NCBI RefSeq assembly: GCF_012843675.1
Contig: NZ_JABAFO010000001.1
Coordinates: forward strand, 1 to 64,000
DNA length: 64,000 bases
Source of the DNA: Lactobacillus sp. MRS-253-APC-2B
GTDB taxonomy: Bacteria > Bacillota > Bacilli > Lactobacillales > Lactobacillaceae
Direction of reading: 5' to 3'
Of the stretch, positions 25,321 to 34,475 are shown piece after piece (within the stretch, counting starts at the first letter, position 1; each line of letters opens with the position of its first letter). The notes under the pieces are model-generated. The model searched no databases. It was given only the letters and a program-made list of their open reading frames with translations, and was not told where the DNA came from. Both the position numbers and the translations under genes were made by a program.

Positions 25321-27975
25321 CTACTTGTTCAGATATTCAACAGCCTGCTTCAAAGCGGTTGGAATTCCCTCTGGCTTCTTGCCACCGGCTTGAGCCAGGT
25401 TAGGACGGCCACCGCCGCCACCATTGATGGCAGGTGCAATCGCCTTGATAATGTCACCGGCTTTGATGTCTTTAATCTTGTCATCACTGACAGCGACCAG
25501 CATGTTGGCCTTGCCTTCATTGCCGGTTGCCAAAACCAGCACGTCAGACAGCTGCTTGGCGCGCCAACTGTCGGCAAGCTGCCGCAGCTGACCCATGCCA
25601 GCAACATTGACTTGAGCGGCAATCAGCGTACCTTGTTTGGTGTCTTGAACGTTGTCAAAGACTGCATTGGCTTGTTGAGCAGCCAGCTTGGCTTCCAGAG
25701 CCTCGTTTTGCTTTTGTGCTTCTTTAAGCTGACTTTGTAATTCTTCAACACGGTGTGGCACCTCTTTAAGTTGGGCAACCTTCAATTCACCAGCCGTCTG
25801 CGTTAACAGATCATCATGGCTTTGCATAAACTTGAAGGCATCGCTTGAGGTAACCGCTTCAATCCGCCGGACACCGGCACCGACCCCACCTTCGGAAACG
25901 ATCTTGAACAGACCGATTTCGTTGGTATTCTTAACATGATCACCGCCACAGAATTCGGTGTTGTAATCACCAATCTTAACAACCCGGACCTTGTCACCAT
26001 ATTTGTCGGAGAACAGAGCAATGGCATCCATCTTCTTGGCTGCCTCCAGGTCGGTTTCAACCGTCGTGACCGGAATTTCTTTCCAGATCTGTTCATTGAC
26101 CATATCTTCAACGGCCTTCAGATCTTGATCCGTAACCTGGCCAAAGTGGTTGAAGTCAAAGCGCAGGTAGTGCTGTTCAACCAATGAGCCGGCTTGTTGC
26201 GTGTGACCGCCCAAGACGTTGCGCAATGCCTGGTCCAAAAGGTGAGTTGCGGTATGGTTCTTTTCGATCTTCAGGTGACGCAGACGATCAACCTTGAGGG
26301 CATAGCGCGCCCCTTTCTTTAATGGCGATTTCAGTTCAACACGGTGCAGATTCTGCTGATTTGGTGCATGCTGAACGTCAACGACTTCACCAACCAGATT
26401 GCCAAAGTTGTCAATAATGTCACCAGTGTCGGCAACTTGACCACCCATTTCGGCATAAAATGGCGTTACGTCAAAGATTACCTCAACGTCCTCATCACCC
26501 GGCAGTGCTTCTTCGACATGCTGACCAGCTTGTGCCAGACCAATCACCTTAGCGTTTTGGACTTCCAGATCCGTGTAGCCGACATACTTGCTTGGTTCCT
26601 TAAATTCAGTCCAGACGTCGGTTTGAACGCCCATCCCATTATCGATATCACGTGCTTTGCGGGCTCGATTCTGCTGTTCGGTCATGGCAGCCTCAAAGCC
26701 GGCCTCATCAACTTCAAGGCCTTCGTCAGCAGCGTATTCCTTGGTCAGCTCGATTGGGAAGCCGTAAGTATCGTACAGCTTAAAGGCCGTCTTACCATCG
26801 ATTCGGTTGCTGCCGTCTTCTTTGGCACGAGCAATCACATCATTGAGCAGACTCAGACCACCATTTAAAGTCGTGTTGAAGCGTTCTTCTTCCGACTTGA
26901 TGACTGAAGCAATGTAGTCGGCATTCTTCAAGACATCTGGATAGTATGATTCCATAATCTTGCCAACCGTAGGCACCAGCTTGTACAAGAATGGCTTGTC
27001 GATGCCCAGCTTCTTGCCGGCAACGACTGCCCGCCGCAACAGACGACGAATGACGTAGCCACGACCAACGTTAGAAGGCAGAGCGCCGTCACCAATTGCA
27101 AACGTGATCGTCCGAATATGGTCGGCAATAATCTTGAAGAAGACGTCATCATCCTTGTTTTCGCCATACTTTTTAACGCCGCTGAATTCTTCGGCCTGCT
27201 TGATCAGTGGCATAAAGAGATCGGTCTCAAAATTGGTTGGGGCATTTTCAAAAATGGAGACGACTCGTTCCAGTCCCATCCCAGTATCGATGTTTTTATG
27301 TGGCAGCGGCTCGTAGGTATCTTCTGGTGTGTGGTTGAATTGTGAAAAGACAATGTTCCAGATTTCAAGGTAACGTTCGTTTTCACCACCAGGGTAGTTT
27401 TCTGGATCATCTTCAGGTACATTGTTCATTTCCTGGCCACGGTCATAAAAGATTTCCGTGTCGGGACCAGATGGACCTTGACCAATATCCCAAAAGTTGT
27501 CTTGGTTGGCCAGCAGGTGATCTTCGGCAACTCCAGCTTCCAGCCAGCAGCGGTGAGCATCATTGTCCTTTGGGTAATAAGTAACATACAGCTTTTCAGG
27601 ATCAAAGCCGAACCATTCGTCACTGGTCAGCAGCTCCCAGGCCCAAGGAATAACTTCTTTTTTAAAGTAGTCGCCAACTGAGAAATTTCCCAGCATTTCA
27701 AACATTGTGTGGTGACGCGCCGTTTTACCAACGTTTTCAATATCATTGGTTCGAATACTCTTTTGCGAGCTGGTCATGCGCGGATTCTTGGGTACGACCT
27801 CACCATCAAAATACTTTTTCATCGTAGCAACCCCAGAGTTAATCCAGAGCAGCGTTGGGTCATCAACCGGCACCAAAGAGGCACTTGGCATTTCGGTATG
27901 ACCGTGTTGAATAAAGAAATCCAGGTACATGCGGCGTACTTGGGCACTATTAAGGTGCTTTAATTCCTTGCTCAT
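25321..27975 (-). CDS. alaS: Alanyl-tRNA synthetase
   Basis: Class II synthetase of 884 residues with editing and oligomerisation domains. Start at MSKELKHLNSAQVRRMYLDFF (27975), supported by AAAGGAAG. Motif 1/2 region HHTMFEMLGNFSVGDYF and editing-site HTATHLL and CGGDHV are visible; the C-terminal C-Ala domain ends with the Gly-rich NGGGGGRPNLAQAGG. Controlled by a T-box leader. It follows the DEAD helicase gene. Confidence 0.97.
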   Translation of the reverse strand: MSKELKHLNSAQVRRMYLDFFIQHGHTEMPSASLVPVDDPTLLWINSGVATMKKYFDGEVVPKNPRMTSSQKSIRTNDIENVGKTARHHTMFEMLGNFSVGDYFKKEVIPWAWELLTSDEWFGFDPEKLYVTYYPKDNDAHRCWLEAGVAEDHLLANQDNFWDIGQGPSGPDTEIFYDRGQEMNNVPEDDPENYPGGENERYLEIWNIVFSQFNHTPEDTYEPLPHKNIDTGMGLERVVSIFENAPTNFETDLFMPLIKQAEEFSGVKKYGENKDDDVFFKIIADHIRTITFAIGDGALPSNVGRGYVIRRLLRRAVVAGKKLGIDKPFLYKLVPTVGKIMESYYPDVLKNADYIASVIKSEEERFNTTLNGGLSLLNDVIARAKEDGSNRIDGKTAFKLYDTYGFPIELTKEYAADEGLEVDEAGFEAAMTEQQNRARKARDIDNGMGVQTDVWTEFKEPSKYVGYTDLEVQNAKVIGLAQAGQHVEEALPGDEDVEVIFDVTPFYAEMGGQVADTGDIIDNFGNLVGEVVDVQHAPNQQNLHRVELKSPLKKGARYALKVDRLRHLKIEKNHTATHLLDQALRNVLGGHTQQAGSLVEQHYLRFDFNHFGQVTDQDLKAVEDMVNEQIWKEIPVTTVETDLEAAKKMDAIALFSDKYGDKVRVVKIGDYNTEFCGGDHVKNTNEIGLFKIVSEGGVGAGVRRIEAVTSSDAFKFMQSHDDLLTQTAGELKVAQLKEVPHRVEELQSQLKEAQKQNEALEAKLAAQQANAVFDNVQDTKQGTLIAAQVNVAGMGQLRQLADSWRAKQLSDVLVLATGNEGKANMLVAVSDDKIKDIKAGDIIKAIAPAINGGGGGRPNLAQAGGKKPEGIPTALKQAVEYLNK

Positions 27976-27989
27976 GTTATCTTCCTTTC

Positions 27990-28207
27990 CTGGTAAAAAC
28001 AAAAACCCATCCTTGCGAATCAGAGACGCCCTTAGACGCGGTACCACTCTGCTTGCAACGATGGATTTCGTTTACCTCTTTAAAATTTCCGAATTTCGGA
28101 AGCTGATTGTTGAATTGTGAATCTGGGGAGCACTTGATGATGATCGTCGTTTTTCACAGCAGCCAAAACGTTTCTGATAGCTCACATCAAAAAGCATATC
28201 CCAAACA
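27990..28207 (-). promoter_or_regulatory. T-box leader of alaS
   Basis: The T-box core AGAGTGGTACCGCG is at 28038-28051 on the minus strand, and a terminator 3' half with TTTTTGTTTTT lies at 27992-28020, pairing with CCATCGTTGC upstream. Stem I is formed by CTG/CAG, GGGA/TCCC and TTGATG/CATCAA arms. A GCT follows GTGA at 28179-28181 and may be the specifier, though its position is unusual. Uncharged tRNA-Ala should permit readthrough. Confidence 0.85.
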
Positions 28208-28213
28208 GTCCAT

Positions 28214-28242
28214 ATTATAAGCGAGCTGACATTAAAAATCAA
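28214..28242 (-). promoter_or_regulatory. alaS promoter
   Basis: Minus strand -35 TTGATT (28237-28242), 17-bp spacer, -10 TATAAT (28214-28219). The -35 overlaps the end of the helicase gene. Confidence 0.75.
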
Positions 28243-29615
28243 CGACCATTATTCTCACGCTCGCGTCGATGCTGACGCTGACGTTGACGCTTGGCTTTGC
28301 GCATCTCATGACGCTTGGCCAGCTTGCGTTTTTCTTGCTCATCTTCTTTGATAGCCCGCTGGATCCGTTTCTTGTAGCCAGGCTTGACCTTTTTCTTAGT
28401 CTTTTTGACAAAACCGCGCAGCGTCGTATCAAGACTTTCTCTGCGGCGGTGGTAGTTCTTGCGGCGGTTACGATCATAAGTCGTTACGATATGGCCATTC
28501 TTGAACGTTTTAGGCGTAAACTTGATGCCGCGCTCCTCAAGTTTGGCGATCATCTCGTCTTCAGCTGGTGCATAAAGCGTAATGGCTGTTCCTTTCATGT
28601 TGGCCCGTCCCGTTCGACCAACCCGGTGCACGAAGTATTCCAGATCGCTTGGAATGTCATCATTGATTACCAGCGACACACCATCAATATCAATTCCTCG
28701 CGCTGCCAGGTCAGTCGCAACGACATATTGGTAGTCGAGGTTGTGAATCTGACGCATAATGCGTTTCCGTGCCCGTGGCTCAAGACCGCCATGCAGCAGC
28801 GCCACTTTTAGTCCTTGCTGCTGCAGATAATTGGTAATTTCTTCAGCCCGTTGCCGCGTATTGGCAAATACCAGTGCCAGGTATGGATCCCCCAGCGTTA
28901 AGAGCTGGTAGATCATCTCATTTTTGTCTCGGCCTTTGGTTGACATCAGCCAGTTGTCGACATTGGGGTTAATCACCGTTTCGGTTGGAATTTCTTCGAC
29001 GACCGGATTTTCCATGTATTTTTTCAAAAATGGCCGCAGTCCTTGGGGAATCGTGGCCGAAAAGACCATCATCTGCAGATCTTCTGGAAAATGACCAGCA
29101 ATACCGTCAACCTGTTCCAAAAAGCCCATGTCAAGCGTCATATCTGCTTCATCAACAACAAAGCGATGAGCCGTGTGAATATCCAGGGCTTGCGAGTTGA
29201 TGAGATCCAAGATTCGCCCAGGCGTTCCAATGACCAGCTGTGGCTGCTTACGCTGCAGCTGCTCAATTTGATGCTGTTTGTCAGTACCACCAACATAATT
29301 ATGAATTGTAAATTTCTGGGGAGCAAATTTGTTCAGCTGCTTGGCTGCATTATAAATCTGGTAGGCCAGTTCCCGGCTGGGGGTAGTGATTACAACCTGC
29401 ACGTTTTGGTCATTGGGATCTAACTGTTCAAAAATCGGCAGTAAAAACGCATGCGTCTTACCACTACCGGTTTGTGACTGACCAACCACGCTCTTGTTGG
29501 TTAGCACGATTGGAATTACTTTTTCCTGAACTGGGGTCGGCTTAGTGAAATGGAGATCTTTTAAGGCCTCCATTATGAATGGTTGAAAATGAAAGTCAGC
29601 AAATGTTTCAGTCAT
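28239..29615 (-). CDS. DEAD-box RNA helicase (CshB-like)
   Basis: A 458-residue ATP-dependent RNA helicase. Q motif FTKPTPVQEKVIP, Walker A SQTGSGKTH, DEAD box VVDEADMTLDMGF, SAT motif VFSATIP, and the C-terminal HRVGRTGR are all present. The last 80 residues are extremely basic (KKTKKKVKPGYKKR...), typical of CshB-like helicases acting in ribosome assembly or cold adaptation. 23 bp downstream of nrnA. Confidence 0.93.
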   Translation of the reverse strand: MTETFADFHFQPFIMEALKDLHFTKPTPVQEKVIPIVLTNKSVVGQSQTGSGKTHAFLLPIFEQLDPNDQNVQVVITTPSRELAYQIYNAAKQLNKFAPQKFTIHNYVGGTDKQHQIEQLQRKQPQLVIGTPGRILDLINSQALDIHTAHRFVVDEADMTLDMGFLEQVDGIAGHFPEDLQMMVFSATIPQGLRPFLKKYMENPVVEEIPTETVINPNVDNWLMSTKGRDKNEMIYQLLTLGDPYLALVFANTRQRAEEITNYLQQQGLKVALLHGGLEPRARKRIMRQIHNLDYQYVVATDLAARGIDIDGVSLVINDDIPSDLEYFVHRVGRTGRANMKGTAITLYAPAEDEMIAKLEERGIKFTPKTFKNGHIVTTYDRNRRKNYHRRRESLDTTLRGFVKKTKKKVKPGYKKRIQRAIKEDEQEKRKLAKRHEMRKAKRQRQRQHRRERENNGR

Positions 29616-29638
29616 TGAGGTTGGATTTCCTTTCTTGG

Positions 29639-30583
29639 TCAGGCATTGGCAGCCAACTCATCCAGCTGGCTGACCACTGCTTTGATTTCTTGTTCATCGC
29701 GTGCCTTAGCTCCACTGGCCAGTGGATGACCGCCGCCTTGATGCTTTTTGGCCAGTTCATTGATAAATGGACCCTTGGAGCGCAGCCGAATTCGGTAGTG
29801 ACCATCTTCTTGTTGGACAAAGATCGCCCAGGCCTTAACGCCTTGAATCTTGCCTAGTAAAGGCACAACGGCCGAAGTACCCGCTTCAGTCAGTCCGTAG
29901 CGCTTAAGAATCTCATTGGTCAAAATCACATAGGCTGCACCGCTTTCAAGCAGCGTCATGTTTTCATAGACATAAGCCGACAAGCGCGCAAGTGGCAGCG
30001 TAATCGTATCCTCACGCTGACAAATAGCGGCCGCATCGGCTCCTGCTGCCATCAGCTCACCAGCAATGCGCATGGTATTAGGCGTAGTAGCTGGATATAA
30101 AAAGCGGCCCGTATCGCCAACGATACCAGCATACAAGGCGTGAGCTGCCTTTTGGGGCAAAGTCAGTTCTTTTTTGAAATGCTCGTAAAACTCATAAATC
30201 ATCTCCGAGCAGCTGGATGCATCGTCTCTGACCCACATCAGATCACCATACGGCTCGTCATTGGGATGATGATCGATCTTGATCAGCTCATCACCATTAT
30301 TAAAGCGCCGATCATCAATTCGTGGCGCATTGGCCGTATCGGTAACGATCACCAGGGCATCATCATATGCATCGCCTTCAATTTCGTCCATGGTACCGAT
30401 CCAGTCAAATCCCGGAATATGCTTACCAACGACATAGACCTGCTTGTAAGGAAACGAAGCCTTTAAAATCTCAGCCAGCCCAACCTGAGAACCGATTGCA
30501 TCGGGATCCGGGCGCTGATGACGATGAATTATGATCTTGTTGTATTTTTTAATCTGTTCAAGAATTGACGCTAACTCGTCCAT
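29639..30583 (-). CDS. nrnA: Bifunctional oligoribonuclease/PAP phosphatase NrnA
   Basis: DHH/DHHA1 phosphoesterase of 314 residues, degrading nanoRNAs and dephosphorylating pAp. Motifs: IIHRHQRPDPDAIGSQ (about 17-32), VTDTANAPRI, KIDHHPND (DHH), and the DHHA1 GGGHPLASGA near the C-terminus. Likely operonic with the downstream helicase. Confidence 0.93.
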   Translation of the reverse strand: MDELASILEQIKKYNKIIIHRHQRPDPDAIGSQVGLAEILKASFPYKQVYVVGKHIPGFDWIGTMDEIEGDAYDDALVIVTDTANAPRIDDRRFNNGDELIKIDHHPNDEPYGDLMWVRDDASSCSEMIYEFYEHFKKELTLPQKAAHALYAGIVGDTGRFLYPATTPNTMRIAGELMAAGADAAAICQREDTITLPLARLSAYVYENMTLLESGAAYVILTNEILKRYGLTEAGTSAVVPLLGKIQGVKAWAIFVQQEDGHYRIRLRSKGPFINELAKKHQGGGHPLASGAKARDEQEIKAVVSQLDELAANA

Positions 30584-30673
30584 TGATCAATTCCTCCTTG
30601 CACGTATTATGCTATTTTAAAACCATTTCCAAGTATATCAGCAATTGGCGTTTTTGGCTTGTCCATTAGACTC

Positions 30674-30711
30674 AAAAATCCTGATGAGTAACCTACTCAT
30701 CAGGATTTTTT
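30674..30711 (-). terminator. Terminator downstream of yajC region
   Basis: Perfect inverted repeat AAAAATCCTGATGAGT / ACTCATCAGGATTTTT with 5-base loop. It probably was the original yajC operon terminator; an IS605-like element now separates it from yajC. Confidence 0.88.
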
Positions 30712-30712
30712 A

Positions 30713-31040
30713 CAGTCAACCACCATCGGCTAAAGTCGATGGCTTGTGGGCAAACACCCCGATATTGAGTGTCTAAACCACAATTTGCATAGATACGGAC
30801 GATTTACTCAAACAGCCGCAGTTGCTTGAGCAGTGATCATCTAATTACCAATGCCTTTTACGTCCCCAGGTTGCCATAGGGACGATATATCAATAGTTGT
30901 TAGATAGTCAGTCTTATAATGCTGTAATACTCACTTTGATTCTCAGTGATGCAGCTACTAAGTTAATTACTATCTACAAGGATTAGATCATAGTAGGCCT
31001 ATCCATCCCATGACTAAAGTCACGGGATTTCCGGCTAGAC
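30713..31040 (+). mobile_element. IS200/IS605-derived non-autonomous element (omegaRNA-like)
   Basis: About 330 bp with no plausible gene. The left end has a hairpin with bulge (CCAC, CATCG/CGATG, GTGG; 30721-30748) and the right end a hairpin (CCCATGAC-TAAA-GTCACGGG, 31007-31026); both loops carry CTAAAGTC. Between them on the plus strand: CGTCCC/GGGACG (30861-30884), a long-range helix TAGATAGT/ACTATCTA (30901-30908 with 30969-30976), enclosing GCTG/CAGC and TCACT/AGTGA. Such end hairpins are typical of IS200/IS605 elements. The left flank is TTTTAC, like TTAC targets of some members. No TnpA or TnpB is present. Confidence 0.6.
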
Positions 31041-31049
31041 ATAATTAAA

Positions 31050-31520
31050 CTACTTATCAGCGTCGGCACTATCGCTTTGGGCAGGCTTTTGATCATCAGC
31101 AGCTGCTGATTCACTGGCTGGCGCAGCTTCTTGACTTGCTGGTGCTTCACTGGCTTCTTTAGCCGGTTCTTGACTAGCCGCAGCTGATTCGCTGGCTGGC
31201 GTTTCAGCAGTTTCTTGCGTCTTGCTTGGAATTACCCGTGCAATTGCTGAGAGGTCAAAAGTCAAGTAGACCCCTTCACAGTCGATCGTTACCGTTTGAT
31301 CCGTGGTGTTGATTTCATCGATCACACCATGCAAACGACTGATCATAACGACCTGATCACCCTTCTTTAAGTGATTTACCATTGATTGGTGCTCTTTGCG
31401 TTGTTTTTGTTGTGGCCGAATCATGAAGAAGTACATAAAAGCAATCATCAAGACGATAATGATGATGCTGGACATGCCGGATCCGGTACTACTGCTTGCA
31501 GCTAAAATTCCCACTGCCAT
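31050..31520 (-). CDS. yajC: Preprotein translocase subunit YajC
   Basis: YajC, 156 residues: a membrane helix (SIIIIVLMIAFMYFFMI, about 18-34), then the family core RPQQKQRKEHQSMVNHLKKGDQVVMISRLHGVI. The last 60 residues are a low-complexity Ala/Ser/Glu/Pro tail (ASESAAASQEPAKEASEAP), making it about half as long again as typical YajC. Accessory to SecYEG/SecDF. Position after the tgt-like gene is classical. Confidence 0.92.
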   Translation of the reverse strand: MAVGILAASSSTGSGMSSIIIIVLMIAFMYFFMIRPQQKQRKEHQSMVNHLKKGDQVVMISRLHGVIDEINTTDQTVTIDCEGVYLTFDLSAIARVIPSKTQETAETPASESAAASQEPAKEASEAPASQEAAPASESAAADDQKPAQSDSADADK

Positions 31521-31647
31521 TCATCCTCTCTTATTTGATTTGATAATTATATGATCAATAAATAACTTTACCAAAAAAACGGGTCAAATACCACTGGTTC
31601 AACTAAAAACCAGCATTTCTGACCAAATCGAATACCGATTGTTCATT

Positions 31648-32739
31648 CTAGGCCAACCCATTAAAAACGATTGCTGGTGACTGATCATGCATAATGGACT
31701 GACGAGTTTGAACAAACATCTTTTGCAGGTACCAAAGATTATGCTGGCCGATCAGACGCGTCCCCACTGGATCACCCATATGAAGCAGATGTCTAAGATA
31801 GGCTCTTGAGTAGTGTCGGCAAACCTGACAGTCACAATCTTTTGCCAGTGGCTGCAGATCTTTGGCAAAGCGTTCTTTTTTAATCGGCAACAGTCCTTGA
31901 TCACTCAGGGCTTTACCATAATGTCCCCAGTGCGTTGGTAAAGAGGTTTCAATCAGATCAACGCCATTTTGCAATGCACTGATCAGTTGAGCCGGCGATT
32001 GAACATCACTAACCATCCGGAGTTGATTTTTAGGCAGACAATCGATGCTGGCCTTTAAAATCCGATCATACTCATCATCATCGTCAATATCACTGATCCC
32101 ACCAATCACGTAACCATCAAAGCCAAGCTCTAATAAGGATGCGATGCTTTGTGCTCGCAGCTGAGCAAAACCCGCTCCCTGCATCACGCCAAGCACAGCC
32201 GGCGAATCTGGCGTCAGGGCTGCTTTAGCTGCTTTGGCCCAGGCTGAATTAATGGCAACGGCTTTTTCGATATAGTCGTGCGTGGCATAGTAAGGCGGCG
32301 TTTGACTAAGCATCAGCATAATATCGGGCTGCATCTTGGTTTGTGATTCGATTACAGACTGCGGCGTCATCAAACGCACCGCACCGGTCTTAACGTCATG
32401 AAAGCGAACGCCGTCTTTGGTCAGATGATTTTTCTTAACCCGTGGCAGATGCAAAAAGTCGCCAGGCTGAGCAATCACCAGTCCATCCCAATCCATTAGT
32501 CGGTGCAGTCCACCTGATGCCTGAACGATTTCAGTTCCTGGGTTTTGTGAGATGATGCTTGCATCAACGCTGAGTCCTTTAACCTGAGAATGTTCAGCCT
32601 CGATCGGTGCCAGATCATGAATTGTCAATGCAGGTGCCGAAACGATCAAGGCTGGCGTAGCAATCGTTTGTTGACCGACCTTTAACCTGGCTGCCCGCAT
32701 TGATCCGTAAGTTTTTTGTAATTTAAAATCTAGCTTCAA
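31648..32739 (-). CDS. Degenerate tRNA-guanine transglycosylase-like protein
   Basis: A 363-residue protein, same length and overall pattern as queuine/preQ1 tRNA-ribosyltransferase, at the tgt position before yajC. The zinc site is intact (Cys302, Cys304, Cys307, His333). However the catalytic residues are replaced: the DSGGFQ motif is QPGDFL (residues 91-96), the preQ1-specificity Asp of FDECPPY is Ser145, and the nucleophile Asp of the DCVLPTR motif is Glu264 with the following Arg now His270. Only Gln187 and GG213-214 remain. Canonical base exchange is therefore unlikely; the frame is uninterrupted, so selection for another role is inferred. Start is TTG with GAAAGGG upstream. Confidence 0.8.
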   Translation of the reverse strand: MKLDFKLQKTYGSMRAARLKVGQQTIATPALIVSAPALTIHDLAPIEAEHSQVKGLSVDASIISQNPGTEIVQASGGLHRLMDWDGLVIAQPGDFLHLPRVKKNHLTKDGVRFHDVKTGAVRLMTPQSVIESQTKMQPDIMLMLSQTPPYYATHDYIEKAVAINSAWAKAAKAALTPDSPAVLGVMQGAGFAQLRAQSIASLLELGFDGYVIGGISDIDDDDEYDRILKASIDCLPKNQLRMVSDVQSPAQLISALQNGVDLIETSLPTHWGHYGKALSDQGLLPIKKERFAKDLQPLAKDCDCQVCRHYSRAYLRHLLHMGDPVGTRLIGQHNLWYLQKMFVQTRQSIMHDQSPAIVFNGLA

Positions 32740-32787
32740 AACTATTTACCCTTTCATTTTGGCCTGCCCTATCGTCGCACGGTAAGC

Positions 32788-33804
32788 CTATCTTCCTTCA
32801 CCAGGCAGCGGGATTCCTAGATGCTGATAGGCAGCCGGCGTAGCAACGCGTCCCCTTGGCGTACGGGCGATAAAGCCAATCTGCAGCAGATAGGGTTCAT
32901 ACATTTCCTCGATCGTACCCATTTCCTCACCGACATTGGCAGCAATCGTCTTTAGACCAACCGGACCGCCATGATAGTAATCGATCATGGTATGCAAAAT
33001 CCGTCGATCGATCTCATCCAGTCCACGCTCGTCGACTTGCAAAAGCTGCAGAGCCTTGGCCACGGTTGCCGCATCAATAGCATCATTGCCAGCCACTTGG
33101 GCAAAGTCGCGGACCCGTTTTAAAAGACGATTGGCAATTCGCGGCGTACCTCTTGAACGCATGGCCAGTTCCTTAGCGCCGGTCGGTTCAATTGGCATGG
33201 CAAAGATCTTGGCTGAACGAAAGATGATTCTTTCCAGCTCATCTTGGCTGTAATAGGCCATATGCTCGATAATGCCAAACCGGTCCCGCAATGGTGCCGA
33301 TAAGACCCCAGCCCGTGTCGTCGCACCAATTAGGGTAAATGGCGGCAACGGAAAATGAATCGGATGTGCTGTTGGACCTTCGCCAACGACAATATCGATA
33401 TAAAAATCCTCCATTGCCGAATAGAGCATTTCTTCAACCGTTTTGGGCAGTCGATGGATCTCATCAATAAACAAGACATCGCCAGGATGCAGCTCGTTTA
33501 GCATGGCTACCAGATCACCTGGCTTTTCAATGGCTGGGCCACTGGTCGTCTTGATGCCAACGTTCATCTCATGAGCAATCACCATCGCCAAGGTCGTTTT
33601 CCCCAGCCCCGGTGGTCCATACAAAAGCACGTGGTCGAGCGCTTCTTCACGACTGCGGGCGGCTTGGACGTAGACAGACAGTTTCTTTTTGATTTGTTCT
33701 TGACCAATATATTCGGCAAGCCACTGGGGACGCAGGCTCGTTTCACCGGCACTTTCCGCCTCATTTTCAACCTGAGCCGACATCAAGTGCTGATCATCCT
33801 CCAC
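32788..33804 (-). CDS. ruvB: Holliday junction branch migration ATPase RuvB
   Basis: AAA+ motor of 338 residues. Walker [13 protein letters not shown], Walker [11 protein letters not shown], sensor [18 protein letters not shown] and the C-terminal winged helix RTPRGRVAT are present. GTG start with GGAGGG upstream. 16 bp after ruvA. In most lactobacilli queA follows; here the next gene is the tgt-like one. Confidence 0.97.
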   Translation of the reverse strand: MEDDQHLMSAQVENEAESAGETSLRPQWLAEYIGQEQIKKKLSVYVQAARSREEALDHVLLYGPPGLGKTTLAMVIAHEMNVGIKTTSGPAIEKPGDLVAMLNELHPGDVLFIDEIHRLPKTVEEMLYSAMEDFYIDIVVGEGPTAHPIHFPLPPFTLIGATTRAGVLSAPLRDRFGIIEHMAYYSQDELERIIFRSAKIFAMPIEPTGAKELAMRSRGTPRIANRLLKRVRDFAQVAGNDAIDAATVAKALQLLQVDERGLDEIDRRILHTMIDYYHGGPVGLKTIAANVGEEMGTIEEMYEPYLLQIGFIARTPRGRVATPAAYQHLGIPLPGEGR

Positions 33805-33820
33805 GAAAATCCCTCCTTTA

Positions 33821-34420
33821 CTAGCTTAACAAGCGCAGTCCCTGACGCAGATAGTCATCGGTCGACATTGCCGACTCCTTGCTAAGCGCTTTTTGTACCT
33901 TTTTAACCGACCGTTCGGGATAGCCCAGCGCACTCAGCGCCGCCAAGGCATCCCGCAGCTCTGGCGTTAGATCTGTATCACTGGCTGGCACATTGAAGTC
34001 CAGTGGCTCATTGGCACGCAATTGATCAATTTTATCATGCAGATCCAAGACGATTTGACCGGCCGTTTTCTTACCGATGCCGGGAAACTTAGTCAGATAG
34101 CTGACATTATCGTTGGCAATGGCATCAATTAATCCTTGATGATCAGGATTGGCCAGAATTGCCAATGCGCTTTTGGGACCAATTCCCGATACGTTGATCA
34201 GCTGCATGAAAAGCTGCTTTTCTTCAGCACTGACAAAACCATACAGGGTAATGGCATCTTCTCTGACCGCCTGATAGACAAATACCTTGACCTTGTCGCT
34301 GACGTTGACCGACCAGCGATATGGATTGGCACAGGCCAGCCGATAACCAACGCCATTAACGTCGAGCACGATATAGGTCGGTGCGGTCTGAACGATTGCT
34401 CCAGTAAGATATTCAAACAA
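33821..34420 (-). CDS. ruvA: Holliday junction binding protein RuvA
   Basis: A 199-residue RuvA with OB domain ([26 protein letters not shown]), HhH domain ([29 protein letters not shown]) and the C-terminal RuvB-binding domain ([14 protein letters not shown]). TTG start. Works with RuvB; no RuvC in Firmicutes (RecU used instead, not in window). Confidence 0.96.
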   Translation of the reverse strand: MFEYLTGAIVQTAPTYIVLDVNGVGYRLACANPYRWSVNVSDKVKVFVYQAVREDAITLYGFVSAEEKQLFMQLINVSGIGPKSALAILANPDHQGLIDAIANDNVSYLTKFPGIGKKTAGQIVLDLHDKIDQLRANEPLDFNVPASDTDLTPELRDALAALSALGYPERSVKKVQKALSKESAMSTDDYLRQGLRLLS

Positions 34421-34475
34421 TTTTTATTCCTCACTTTTTAAGGTTGTTTTCATTATAGCACACATGCGTTCGCTT

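Noticed and set aside
30745-30830. Possible TnpB C-terminal remnant inside the IS605-like element
   Set aside because: A short frame exists but shows no zinc-finger or RuvC motif; cannot be supported.
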